DNA of 64,000 nucleotides, from assembly GCA_035293945.1 (NCBI GenBank), contig DATGLV010000045.1, positions 181,021 to 245,020 on the forward strand, read 5' to 3'. Shown piece after piece: positions 24,592 through 33,882 of the stretch (its first letter is position 1; each line of letters opens with the position of its first letter). The translations under genes were made by a program, and so were the position numbers. The DNA comes from VAZQ01 sp035293945. GTDB lineage: Bacteria; Pseudomonadota; Alphaproteobacteria; Rhizobiales; Xanthobacteraceae. The notes under the pieces are model-generated. The model was not told where the DNA came from, did no database searches, and saw only the letters and a program-made list of their open reading frames with translations.

Positions 24592-25828
24592 AGCCTCGCG
24601 GCCGCACCACATTGGCGATGCGCGCCGGCACGCCGAACTCGCGCCGGCACACCTCCGCCAGAATGGCCACGCCCCGGCGGATTTCCTCGACCGTCGGGCT
24701 GGCGAAGCAGAGCCGCAGGCGGCTCGCCGCATAAGGCTTGTTGACCGACCATTCCGGCCCCGGATTGATGGCGACTCCTTCCGCGAGTGCAGCCTGGTAG
24801 AGCCTCATCGTGTCGACGTGGTCGGGCAGCTTGATCCACAGGAAGATGCCGCCCGGCGGATCGTCGAATTCGGCCGCGGTGCCGAATTGCTCGGCCAGCG
24901 ACTCCATTAGAGTTACGAGCTTGGTGCGCAGCGCTCGCGCAAGCTGCGGCACATGCGTTTGGAAATGCGGCGCGCAGTATTCCGCCAGCACCATTTGCTC
25001 GAGCGCGCCCGAGCCGGCATCGGTCTTGAGCGGGAGGATGCGCGAGAGCACCTCCCACGGCGCGACGATGTAGCCGACCCGCAGCGCCGGCGCGACCGAT
25101 TTGGAGAACGAGCCGATATGGATGACGCCGCCGTGTTGGCTCAAGGCGTAGAGCGCCGGTGGCCGGCGGCCGTCCCAGATGAGGTCGGCGTAGCAGTCGT
25201 CCTCGAAGATCGGCACGCCGTGAGCTTGCGCGAGGCGCAACAGCTCGTGCCGGCGCGCTTCGCCCATGATGGTTCCGGTCGGATTCTGCACCGTCGGAAT
25301 CGTGTAGATGTATTTGGGCTTGATGCCGCGGCTTTTGAGGTCATCGAGCGTGCGCGCAAGTGCATCGACGCGCAAACCCTCGCGGTCGAGCGGAATGCCG
25401 ATCGCCTTCACGCCAAGTCGGGAGAGGCGGGTGATCGCTCCCTGATAGGTCTCCTGCTCGATCAGCACCGTATCGCCGGGTGCGAGCAACAGGCCGTTGA
25501 CGAGATCGAGCCCCTGCAATGAGCCGGAGGTGATCAGGATCTCTTCCGCACTGCAGGCAATGCCAGCGTCGCGTTTGAGCTTGGCAGCAAGGAATTCACG
25601 CAAGGGCGGATAGCCGAGCGGTCCGCCACCGAGCCCGTAGGTCGCGAGGCTCACGCCTTCGCGCTTGAGCACCGTGGTTGCGGCTGCGATCAGATCGCCG
25701 ACCGGCACCTCGTCCGCGTCGTTGTTGCCGCCGACGAAATTGTACTTGGCAAGCCCATTCCATTTGGGCGCGGGTGGCGGCAATCCCGGCCGCAACAGCG
25801 GCGCGAAATCGAAAAATGCTGGCTTCAT
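24590..25828 (-). CDS. PLP-dependent aminotransferase, class I/II (2-aminoadipate transaminase-like)
   Basis: 412 residues from ATG 25828 (MKPAFFDFAPLL). Fold-type I aminotransferase: 'YGLGGGPLGYPPLREFLAAK', 'ITSGSLQGLDLVNGLL' for phosphate binding, 'PTVQNPTGTIMGEARRHELL' (Asn for the cofactor ring), 'VPIFEDDCYADLIW' (Asp to pyridine N), PLP-binding Lys in 'GSFSKSVAPALRVGYI', and Arg in 'ASRLRLCFASP'. This is the LysN/ARO8-like group that also makes the C-terminal part of MocR regulators, but no HTH domain is present. Cytoplasmic amino-group transfer; substrate unknown. No operon partner is evident. Confidence 0.88.
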   Translation of the reverse strand: MKPAFFDFAPLLRPGLPPPAPKWNGLAKYNFVGGNNDADEVPVGDLIAAATTVLKREGVSLATYGLGGGPLGYPPLREFLAAKLKRDAGIACSAEEILITSGSLQGLDLVNGLLLAPGDTVLIEQETYQGAITRLSRLGVKAIGIPLDREGLRVDALARTLDDLKSRGIKPKYIYTIPTVQNPTGTIMGEARRHELLRLAQAHGVPIFEDDCYADLIWDGRRPPALYALSQHGGVIHIGSFSKSVAPALRVGYIVAPWEVLSRILPLKTDAGSGALEQMVLAEYCAPHFQTHVPQLARALRTKLVTLMESLAEQFGTAAEFDDPPGGIFLWIKLPDHVDTMRLYQAALAEGVAINPGPEWSVNKPYAASRLRLCFASPTVEEIRRGVAILAEVCRREFGVPARIANVVRPRG

Positions 25829-25990
25829 GGTATCGGGCTCTCGGTTCCTGTGTGAGGATTCGATTTTTTGCTTGGTCGGAGACAAAGTTACACTTTTATT
25901 TACATTTTACGCGGCTTGATGAACGCACGTCGGCCACACCAAGCACGTGGTCTTGAGCGGCTTGGCTCGAGTTGAGAGGAGCTGCGCGTG

Positions 25991-26284
25991 ATGCAACGGT
26001 CCGTGCGTTTGCTGATTGCTGCGATGATTTTTGCGGCCGCTCTGCCTTTGTCGAATGAAGCTCGCGCCGATGGCGGGGACCTCGCGGCCGGACTTTTCGG
26101 CGGCCTGGTGGCGGGTGCGATCGTCGGTTCCGCCCTGGCGCCGCGGCCTCCAGATCCCGTGTATGTGGCTCCTGGGGCCTACTACGCGCCGCCCCCGCCA
26201 CCGGTCTGCGTCGGCCGCGCCCAAGTGTTCGACCCATACTACGGGGTCTATCGCTGGCAGCGCGTGCAGGTACCCTGCTATTAA
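25991..26284 (+). CDS. Small secreted glycine-zipper protein
   Basis: 97 residues from ATG 25991 (a GTG directly precedes it). Signal peptide 'LLIAAMIFAAALPLSNEARA', then a glycine-zipper-like 'GGDLAAGLFGGLVAGAIVGS', a proline/tyrosine-rich linker and a C-terminal 'CVGRAQVFDPYYGVYRWQ...PCY' with two Cys that could pair. Such short envelope proteins are common in Bradyrhizobium-type genomes and have no known function. A hairpin follows the stop. Confidence 0.75.
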   Translation: MQRSVRLLIAAMIFAAALPLSNEARADGGDLAAGLFGGLVAGAIVGSALAPRPPDPVYVAPGAYYAPPPPPVCVGRAQVFDPYYGVYRWQRVQVPCY

Positions 26285-26318
26285 GGCGCATCCGGATCGC
26301 ATTGATCGGGATGCGCCT
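26284..26318. terminator. Bidirectional hairpin between convergent genes
   Basis: AGGCGCATCC (26284-26293) pairs with GGATGCGCCT (26309-26318) across a 15-base loop, between the stop of the small secreted protein and the stop of the amidohydrolase. On the minus strand it is followed by TTAATA. Tract weak, so moderate support. Confidence 0.5.
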
Positions 26319-26334
26319 ATGATCGGCCTGCGGG

Positions 26335-27726
26335 TCAGTTTAGCCGCGCGGCTGGCGCGGCCGGAGGCAGATCGTTGCGGATCACCTTGCCGCCCTTCAT
26401 CACGAACTTCACCCGCTGCAGCTCGGTAATGTCGGCCATCGGGTCGCCCGCGGTGGCGATGAGATCCGCGAACTTGCCCTTGTCAATCGACCCGACCCGA
26501 TCCGACCAGCCCAGCGCTTCGGCGTTGATGATCGTTCCGGATTGGATCGCGCGTGTCGGGCTGATCGCGCCGCGGCGCACCAGGGCTTCGAATTCAAGGC
26601 CCTGCGCGCCGTGCGGGAAGGTGGCGCCGTCGACGCCGCTGCCGGCCATCAGCCGCAGGCCCGGTGTTGCGGCCGCGAGCGCCACGGCCTTTGAGAACAC
26701 GGTGCTGATCTTGTACTTGCCGCCGGTCGCCTTGGCATCGTTATCGTCGAGATACGGCTCGGTGTAGCGCACCACCGTCGGATCATAGAACAGGTTCTTC
26801 TGCACGATCATATTGGCCTGCTCCTGATCGAGCCCGAAGGCGTGCTCGATGGTGTCACAGCCGGCGATGATCGCGTTCTTCTGGCCTTCGCCGCCATAGA
26901 CGTGACAGCCGGCCTTGTGGCCCAGCCGATGCGTCTCGTCGATCATCGCCTGCAGCACCGGCATCGGATAGGTCACCTCGTAGTGGTCCTCGCCGTTCTG
27001 CGTGAACGAGTAGCCGCCGGTCGGGAACAGCTTGATCCAATCGGTGCCGTGCTGAATGTGCTCGCGCACTGCTTCGCGCCCTTCCTCGGCATTGTGCACC
27101 ACGATGCTGGTCAGGGGATTTTGCGGAGCGGAGGAGTTGCCGCCCCAGACGATGCCGCGGCCGGACACCTGATAGCGCGGGCCGTCTATGCGCCCTTCAT
27201 TGATGGCGTTGCGCATATCGACGTCGCCCCAGCCGTTGCCGTGCGTGCTCATGTCGCGCGCGGTGGTGAAACCGGCGCGCAGATCGTTCTGCGCATTCTG
27301 GACCGCGATCAGGGTCGATGCTTCGCGCGACATGCCGGGCTTGGGCACGTTGAACATATGGGTGTGCGCATCGATCAGGCCGGGCAGCACGGTCGCACTG
27401 CCGAGGTCGATCACTTGCGCGTTGGGTGGAACCTTGACCTGCGCCTCGGGGCCGACGTCCACGATCCGGTCGCCCTGGATCAGGATCGTTTGTTTGATCG
27501 CAATCTGCCCGGTCTTGGTGTCGAGGAGCCGCGCGGCGCGCACCGCGACGGCTTGCGCCGGCGGCGGGCATTGGTAAACGCCGGCGTCATCGCCGTAGCA
27601 GGGTTGCGGCCCGGCGCCGCGCCACGGTGCACCCGGGCCTCCGGCGCCTTGGGCGTAAGCCCCGCCCGCGACCGCCAATGTGCCGCACAGTCCCAGCGCA
27701 GCGGCCTTCAACGATTTGCATCGCAT
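26335..27726 (-). CDS. Secreted amidohydrolase-1 family protein (paralog of the one at 23111)
   Basis: 463 residues; GGGAGGAAATGTG precedes the ATG at 27726; signal peptide ends at AGGAYAQ. Metal-site features: 'ATVLPGLIDAHTHMFNVP', 'GTDWIKLFPTGGY' (Lys), 'HKAGCHVYGGEGQ', 'GCDTIEHAFGL', and closing 'GSIDKGKFADLIATAGDPM'. The strand-8 region reads 'LMAGSGVDGATFPHGAQGLE', again lacking GTD at the usual spot, with an Asp three residues further on. An N-terminal extension 'QPCYGDDAGVYQCPPPAQ' has two Cys. Same fold and likely same compound class as the 23111 protein. Confidence 0.85.
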   Translation of the reverse strand: MRCKSLKAAALGLCGTLAVAGGAYAQGAGGPGAPWRGAGPQPCYGDDAGVYQCPPPAQAVAVRAARLLDTKTGQIAIKQTILIQGDRIVDVGPEAQVKVPPNAQVIDLGSATVLPGLIDAHTHMFNVPKPGMSREASTLIAVQNAQNDLRAGFTTARDMSTHGNGWGDVDMRNAINEGRIDGPRYQVSGRGIVWGGNSSAPQNPLTSIVVHNAEEGREAVREHIQHGTDWIKLFPTGGYSFTQNGEDHYEVTYPMPVLQAMIDETHRLGHKAGCHVYGGEGQKNAIIAGCDTIEHAFGLDQEQANMIVQKNLFYDPTVVRYTEPYLDDNDAKATGGKYKISTVFSKAVALAAATPGLRLMAGSGVDGATFPHGAQGLEFEALVRRGAISPTRAIQSGTIINAEALGWSDRVGSIDKGKFADLIATAGDPMADITELQRVKFVMKGGKVIRNDLPPAAPAARLN

Positions 27727-28039
27727 CACATTTCCTCCCGGCCTGATGCTCACTTTATCTCAGCACGGAGCTTTGGTATCGAGTTATGGATTTCGCCCCT
27801 GTCCGAGGGGGCGGGCGAACTATAGCGCGCCGACGGTCGGTGTGTCATTCCGGGTGCAGGAGCTCGGAACCACGCATTCCCCGGGGAAAATTCCGTCGCG
27901 GGCTTGATCGACGCGCCGATCCGGATTCTCTTGGCCGACGTCGTGGGAATGAATTGCCAGGCCGGCGCCAAGCGGTTGACGGCAATCCCGACAACCAGAC
28001 AGTCACGCAACAGAACTAATCCAAGCAGCAGGTAGGAAC
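27727..28039. other. Gene-free stretch
   Basis: 313 bases between the divergent amidohydrolase and BrnA-like genes. I see no credible ORF, RNA gene or repeat here; it should hold the promoters of both genes. Confidence 0.4.
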
Positions 28040-28312
28040 GTGACAAGCAAACACGTGGTCACACAGGTGGTCAGAATGGCTGGCGACAAGAGGCATCGGA
28101 CGAGCGATCCACGGCAGGCCGCAGAAGCGGCCTTCAAGGCGATCACCACCAAGCCGGTGGCGGGCCCGGCCCCCAAGGCGCCGGCGGTTCCGGGCGCCAA
28201 GGAACTTGTCTCGCTGCGCATCGATCGCGAGGTGCTCGATTACTTTCAGGAAGGCGGGCCCGGATGGCAGGAGCGCATCAACGAAGCGCTGCGCAAGGCC
28301 GCCGGGAAGTAG
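28040..28312 (+). CDS. BrnA-type antitoxin, no adjacent toxin
   Basis: 90 residues from a GTG at 28040 with GGTAGGAA upstream; an in-frame ATG at 28076 with AGGTGG upstream would give 78 residues. The C-terminus 'VSLRIDREVLDYFQEGGPGW' followed by 'QERINEALRKAAGK' is the BrnA antitoxin signature, a ribbon-helix-helix-like DNA-binding fold that represses its own operon and binds the RNase-like BrnT. No BrnT ORF exists on either side: upstream is a gene-free stretch, downstream the convergent pit gene. It is probably an orphan. Confidence 0.8.
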   Translation: MTSKHVVTQVVRMAGDKRHRTSDPRQAAEAAFKAITTKPVAGPAPKAPAVPGAKELVSLRIDREVLDYFQEGGPGWQERINEALRKAAGK

Positions 28313-28446
28313 TTAATTTTCTTTCGGTCTTTCCTGCGAAAGCCCGAACCGACACCTTGGCGGTCTCGCAAATCTCCCGGAAGATTGTCGGTCCGGCGCT
28401 GGCCAAGGCTCGTCGGGGACGACGTGGTTTGGCAGTTTGCAACGCT

Positions 28447-30069
28447 TCACCCCGCCGCAAGCGTGAACAGCCAGTAGAGGATGCCGGAAAGCAGCATGGC
28501 GGCCGGGAGCGTCAGCATCCAGGCGAGCGCGATATTGCGAATGGTCGACAACTGCAGCCCTGCGCCGCTGGTCGTCATGGTCCCGGCAATGCCCGACGAG
28601 AGGACGTGAGTGGTTGAGACCGGCAGCCCGTAGCCGTCGGCTGCCGCGATGGTGGCGGCAGCGGTGATCTCCGCGCAAGCGCCTTGCGCGTAGGTCAGGT
28701 GGGTCTTGCCGATCTTTTCTCCGACCGTGACCACGATGCGCTTCCAACCCACCATGGTGCCCAAGCCGAGCGCGATTGCCACCGCGATCTTGACCCAAGT
28801 CGGGATGAAGCGGGTCGCGCCGTCGAGGGAGGTTTTGTAGGTGTTGAGCGTCGCGACCTCCTCCTTGCTCAGCTCGTTTTCCTTGTCCTTCATCAGGAAG
28901 CGGATGGCCTCGGATGCGAGATACATGTCGTTGCGCGTATTGCCGACCGCTTCGGCAGGCATTTTTTTGATCGAATCGTATTGGGTGATTTGGCTCGCAA
29001 TATCGCGCACGAGCACCGCCAGCGACGGATAGGTCCCTTCGTTGAGACTATGCTGCGCCACATAAGCTGTCACCGCAGGCCGCGGATTGCCCAGCACGTT
29101 ATAGCCGGCCGCTTTGGCTTCGATGACCTTGCTGGCAGCGGTGGAATTGGTCTGGAACTGCGCCATCTGGCTCCGCGGCATGGCGCTGTTGAGCGCGTAG
29201 GCGGTCGGCACCGTGCCGATCAGGATGAGCATGATCAGGCCCATGCCCTTTTGCCCGTCGTTGGAGCCGTGGAAGAAGCTGACCAGCGTGCAGGTCGTGA
29301 CCAGGATCGCGCGAATCCACCAGGGCGGCGGTGCATCGCCCTTTGGCTCCGCATAGAGGGTCGGGTTGCGGATCACGGCCTTCAAGACCAAGAGCAGAAT
29401 GGCGGCGAGCGCGAAACCGAACAGCGGTGACAGCAAGAGCGCTTCGCCGATCTCGACTGCCTTCGACCAGTCGACCCCCGAAGTGCCGCTCCGGCCGTGC
29501 AAAAGCGCGTTGGTGATGCCGACCCCGATGATCGAGCCGACTAATGTATGCGAGCTCGATGCGGGCAGGCCGAAATACCACGTTCCGACGTTCCAGATGA
29601 TCGCCGCGATCAACAGCGCGAACACCATGGCGAAGCCGGCGCTGTTCCCGACCTGTAGGATCAATTCGACCGGCAACAGCGACACGATCCCGAAGGCGAC
29701 CGCGCCAGAGGACGCGAGCACCCCGGTGAGATTGAACAGGCCGGACCACACCACGGCGATGTGTGCCGGCAGCGAGCGCGTGTAGATCACGGTCGCCACC
29801 GCGTTGGCGGTATCGTGGAAGCCATTGACGAACTCGAAGGCGAGCGCGATCAGTAGTGCGACGAACAACAGCGCGAAGGGCGCATAGCTGGTGACCCGCG
29901 CACCGGTCGCGTCGATATCCGCATAGATGCTGTAAGCCACGAACATGAGGCCGGCGGCGAGGATGCCCATCAGGATGATGAACGCCAGCGGATGCTGGCC
30001 GCGGTCGAGGTCTGGCCCCTTGCGCCTCGCAGGTTCGATCAAGCCCGGTAACGCGGACACCTCCGCCAT
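28447..30069 (-). CDS. pit: Low-affinity inorganic phosphate transporter (PitA family)
   Basis: 540 residues from ATG 30069 with GGGGAGGG upstream. About ten hydrophobic helices. The duplicated PHO-4 signature is present: 'FEFVNGFHDTANAVATVIYT' in the N-half and 'SFFHGSNDGQKGMGLIML' in the C-half, plus 'GLPASSSHTLVGSIIGVGI' and its echo 'GLPVSTTHVLSSGIAGTM'. These define proton-coupled phosphate (metal-phosphate) symporters of the inner membrane. A long soluble segment of about 150 residues separates the halves. No PhoU-like Pit accessory gene is next to it. Confidence 0.92.
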   Translation of the reverse strand: MAEVSALPGLIEPARRKGPDLDRGQHPLAFIILMGILAAGLMFVAYSIYADIDATGARVTSYAPFALLFVALLIALAFEFVNGFHDTANAVATVIYTRSLPAHIAVVWSGLFNLTGVLASSGAVAFGIVSLLPVELILQVGNSAGFAMVFALLIAAIIWNVGTWYFGLPASSSHTLVGSIIGVGITNALLHGRSGTSGVDWSKAVEIGEALLLSPLFGFALAAILLLVLKAVIRNPTLYAEPKGDAPPPWWIRAILVTTCTLVSFFHGSNDGQKGMGLIMLILIGTVPTAYALNSAMPRSQMAQFQTNSTAASKVIEAKAAGYNVLGNPRPAVTAYVAQHSLNEGTYPSLAVLVRDIASQITQYDSIKKMPAEAVGNTRNDMYLASEAIRFLMKDKENELSKEEVATLNTYKTSLDGATRFIPTWVKIAVAIALGLGTMVGWKRIVVTVGEKIGKTHLTYAQGACAEITAAATIAAADGYGLPVSTTHVLSSGIAGTMTTSGAGLQLSTIRNIALAWMLTLPAAMLLSGILYWLFTLAAG

Positions 30070-30248
30070 AAATCCCTCCCCAGGAAAGCCGCCACCTTGC
30101 GTGCTCCATGTGACAGCTGGATGAAATCGGGGAGCGAGGAGTAATGGGTTGAAATAAGAGAATTTTGCAGAGCGGTGGGTGGAGTAGTCTGCTTCTTGTC
30201 TACCTACCGACCACGCCCTGTTCCGTATTCCGCAAGTCCGGTGCCGCC

Positions 30249-30425
30249 ATGAACGACGATGCCAAGACCATCCACGGCCGCATCCACGGCAAGATGATCG
30301 ATTCCTTCGATGAGGAGGTGCATGCGGCGAGCAGGATATCAGCCGCCTGTGCAAATCGCGAATTGCCGGCGTTTATTGTGCTGTGCGGGTTGGTGATGAG
30401 CGGAATAGCGAATCGGGAACAGTGA
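30249..30425 (+). CDS. Doubtful 58-residue ORF
   Basis: Begins 'MNDDAKTIHGRIHGKMIDSF' and ends inside a repeat rich in 'AATAGCGAAT'. The acidic N-terminal half looks protein-like, but there is no good ribosome site and no family I know. It lies in the 528-base gap between the divergent pit and RND genes. Kept only as a candidate. Confidence 0.25.
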   Translation: MNDDAKTIHGRIHGKMIDSFDEEVHAASRISAACANRELPAFIVLCGLVMSGIANREQ

Positions 30426-30512
30426 TTGGCGAACAGAGGCAAGTTCGCACGGGGTTCCTGGTCGGCCCGCTCGACCCGCAATCTCTGCTCGCTATTCGCT
30501 ATTCTCCGCCGC
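30396..30512. repeat. Imperfect inverted repeat with 'AATAGCGAAT' arms
   Basis: 'GCGGAATAGCGAATCGGG' at about 30399 faces 'CTCGCTATTCGCTATTCTCC' at about 30488. The remainder of the gap between the pit and RND genes shows nothing else. Confidence 0.5.
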
Positions 30513-30597
30513 GTTTTCGCTGCTACTATAAGCTGTCATCGCTGATTACCTGCGTGTCGCCGGCCGGGTGGGGGCCGTCGATGTTGGGGGGCGTTCG

Positions 30598-33500
30598 ATG
30601 AATCTGCCGGAACTCTGCGTTCGCCGTCCGGTCATGACGACGCTGTTGATGGCGGCGTTCATGATTTTCGGCTTTGTCGGTTATCGGCAATTGCCGATCA
30701 GCGCGCTGCCCAAGGTCGATTTTCCCACCATCGTGATCACGGCGAGCCTCGACGGCGCAAGCGCCGAAACCATGGCATCCTCGGTCGCGACCCCGATCGA
30801 GAAGCAGCTGTCCGCTATCGCGGGTGTCGCTTCGCTGAGCTCCACCAGCGTGCTCGGCGAGAGCGAGATCACGATTCAGTTTGACCTTGATCGCAACATC
30901 GACGGCGCCGCACTCGACGTGCAATCGGCCCTGAGCCAGGCACAGCGGCACTTGCCGGCCGAGATGGTCAATCCGCCGTCATTCCGCAAGGTGAACCCCT
31001 CCGAAGCGCCGATCATCAGCTTGTCGGTGAATTCGCCGACGCTGCCTCTGTTCGAGGTCGACGAATATGCCGAGACCAACATCGCGCAGCGCCTGTCGAT
31101 GTTGCCCGGCGTCGCGCAGGTCTCGGTATTCGGCGGGCAGAAATACGCGGTCAGGGTCTAGGTCGATCCCGACGCCATGGCGGCGCACAACGTGGACTTG
31201 GGCATGGTGCAGACCGCGGTCGCGCACGCAACCTCCTCGACGCCGCTCGGACGGCTGATGGGGGCGCAAGCGGTGACGCTGAACATGGCGAACGGCCCGA
31301 CCCATGCGGCCGACTACGCGCCCTTGATCGTCAGCGACCGCAACGGCACGCCGGTGCGCCTGCGCGACATCGCCAACGTGGTCGACTCGGTCGAGGATGA
31401 CGAGGTGGCGGCCTGGTACAACGGAGCCCGCACCATCACGCTCAGCGTCTACCGCCAGCCCGGCGCCAACACAGTGGAGGTGGTCGACAGCATATTGAAT
31501 CTCCTGCCGGTGCTGCGCGCCGCGATCCCGCCCTCGGTCAACATCGACGTGCTGCTCGACCGCTCGCAATCGGTGCGCGCCGCCGTCGCCGAGGTGCAGC
31601 AAACGCTCGTGGTCACGGCGGTGCTGGTGGTGCTGGTCATTTTCCTGTTCCTGCGCAAAGCCTCGGCGACGCTGATCCCGGCGCTGGCGCTGCCGCTGTC
31701 GGTTTTCGGTACCTTCGCGGCCATGCAGCTCTGCGGCTTCAGCCTCAACAACATCTCGCTGATGGCCTTGACGCTCTCGGTCGGCTTCGTGGTCGATGAC
31801 GCCATCGTCATGCTGGAGAACATCGTCCGCCACGTCGAAGCCGGCGAGACACCGCTCGAGGCGGCGCTGCGCGGCGGACGCGAGATCGGCTTCACCATCT
31901 TGTCGATCACGCTGTCGCTGGTTGCGGTGTTCATTCCGGTCCTGTTCATGGGCGGGGTGGTGGGGCGGATGTTCCGCGAGTTCGCCGTCACCGTCACCAT
32001 TGCGATCCTGGTCTCGGGCTTTGTGTCGCTGACGCTGACCCCGATGCTGTGCAGCCGCATGTTGCGCGCGGGGAGCGGCCAGCGTGAGAACGCATTCGGC
32101 CGCACGCTCGAGGGCGCCTTTAGGGTCTTGCTCGCCGGCTACCGCGGCAGCCTCCGCTTCGTGCTGCGGCATCGCTTTGCGACCCTGTTGGTCACGCTGG
32201 TGAGCTTTGCCGGCACCTTTTTGGCCTATCAGGTCATCTCCAAGGGCTTCTTCCCGTCGGAGGATACCGGGATGGTGGTGGCGCGCACCCAGGGGCGGCA
32301 AGGCATTTCCTTCGACGACATGGTGGCGCTGCAGCAGCGCGCCGTGCAGATCATCGCAGAGGATCCGGCGGTGCGGGTGGTCAATTCCATCGTCGGCGAT
32401 GGCGCCGGGCCTCCGCTCATCAATTCCGGCAATATCACCTTCGGGTTGAAGCCGCTCTCGGAGCGGCCCGGTCTGTCGGTCGCCGACGTGATCAAGCGCC
32501 TGCGCGTCAAGCTCGCCCAGGTCCCCGGCATCCTGGTGTTCATGCAGCCGGTGCAGAGCCTCACGGTCGGCGCCAAGCTGAGCAAATCCGAGTTCCAGTA
32601 CACGCTGCAGGCCGTCAATCTCCAGGAATTGTTCGGCTGGGCCGACAAGCTCGAGGCGAAGCTCAAGCGGACAGCGGGCCTTATCGATGTTGCGAGCGAT
32701 GTGCAGATCGCCAGCCCGGAGGCAATGATCACGGTCGACCAGAGCGTGGCGTTGCGCATCGGCATCGACACCCAGCAGATCCGCGACACACTCTACAGTG
32801 CCTTCGGCACGCGCCAGGTCGCCGACATCTTTCGTCCATTCAACGATTACAAGGTTCTGCTCGAGGTCGCTCCGCAGTTCCGCGCGACACCGCGCGACTT
32901 GCAGCACCTGCAGCTGCGCGCCGCCAATGGTGCGTTGGTGCCGATGAGCGCATTTTCTTCCATAGCTTCCGGGGTAGGACCGCTCACCATCAATCACCAG
33001 GCGCAGCTCCCCGCCGCCACCATCTCGTTCAACCTTGCTCCCGGCACCTCGCTCGGCGATGCGGTCGATCGCATCGCTGCGCTGGAGCGGCAAGAAGGCC
33101 TGCCGCCGACGGTGTCGACGAGCTTCCAGGGTAACGCGCAGGAATTCCAGAAGTCGCTCGCCGGTCAGGGCACGCTGCTCCTGCTCACCGTGCTGGTGGT
33201 CTACATCATTCTCGGCATTCTCTACGAAAGCTTCATTCACCCGATCACGATTCTCTCCGGCTTGCCGTCCGCCGGCCTCGGCGCGTTGGTGGCGCTCATG
33301 CTGCTCGGCTACGATCTCACCATCATCGCGCTTATCGGCATCATCATGCTGATCGGGATCGTCAAGAAGAACGCGATCATGATGATCGATTTCGCCTTGC
33401 AGCAGAAGCACGCGGGCGTGAGCGATCCCGCGGAGGCGATCTATCAGGCGGCTCTGCTGCGCTTCCGCCCCATCATGATGACCACCATGGCTGCCATCAT

Positions 33501-33717
33501 GGGCACGCTGCCGATCGCGCTCGGGACAGGCGCCGGCTCCGAGCTGCGCAGGCCGCTCGGCATTGCGGTTGTAGGTGGCCTCATCATCTCGCAGGCGCTG
33601 ACCCTCTACATCACGCCCGTCATTTACATCTACTTTGAGAAGCTCTCCGGCCTGCGCCGCCGCCGTAGGGCCGATCTGGTGATGGATGAGACGCCGTTCC
33701 GCGAGGCGGCGGAATAG
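30598..33717 (+). pseudogene. RND efflux permease (AcrB/MdtB-like) interrupted by one amber codon
   Basis: Full-length 1040-codon RND gene, GGGGGG before the ATG at 30598. A TAG at 31159-31161 (codon 188) interrupts 'QKYAVRV*VDPDAMAAHN'; the frame before and after is the same, and relatives have Gln here (RVQ-D-P), so one C-to-T change of CAG explains it. Otherwise intact: N-terminal 'VRRPVMTTLLMAAFMIFGF', the TM4 pair in 'TLSVGFVVDDAIVMLENIVR', 'GFFPSEDTGMVVARTQGRQG', and C-terminal 'LIGIIMLIGIVKKNAIMMID'. ATG 31177 could restart translation but would lack TM1 and part of the porter domain. No adaptor or TolC gene adjoins it. Confidence 0.85.
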
Positions 33718-33762
33718 CATCCTCCATGCGCTCGTCCTTAGGAGCCAAGCGCAGCGCGGCGC

Positions 33763-33878
33763 CTCGAAGCACGGGCGATAGCCCTGGGTCACAGCGCGTC
33801 GAAGACGCGCGCAAACGCGCGCGCATGGTTCAAGATGCGCGCGCTAAACAGCCCGCGCTCCTCGCCATGAGAGCCGCG
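33763..33878. repeat. Intergenic repeat, family E (copy 1)
   Basis: Contains 'CATGGTTCAAGATGCGCGCG' and 'GCTCCTCGCCATGAGAGCC'. The copy at 38259-38375 shares CATGGTTC(G/A)AGA, the 'AAACGGCCCGCACTCCTCAC'-type segment and 'CATGAGGCC'. Fills the gap after the RND gene. Confidence 0.5.
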
Positions 33879-33882
33879 GGTG

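Noticed and set aside
31159..31161. Selenocysteine or programmed read-through at the RND stop
   Set aside because: The codon is TAG, the relatives have Gln, and no recoding structure is seen; a point mutation is simpler.
30979..33792. A 937-codon minus-strand ORF opposite the RND gene
   Set aside because: It is the shadow of a highly conserved gene in GC-rich DNA; its composition is Arg/His/Gln-rich and no domain is visible.
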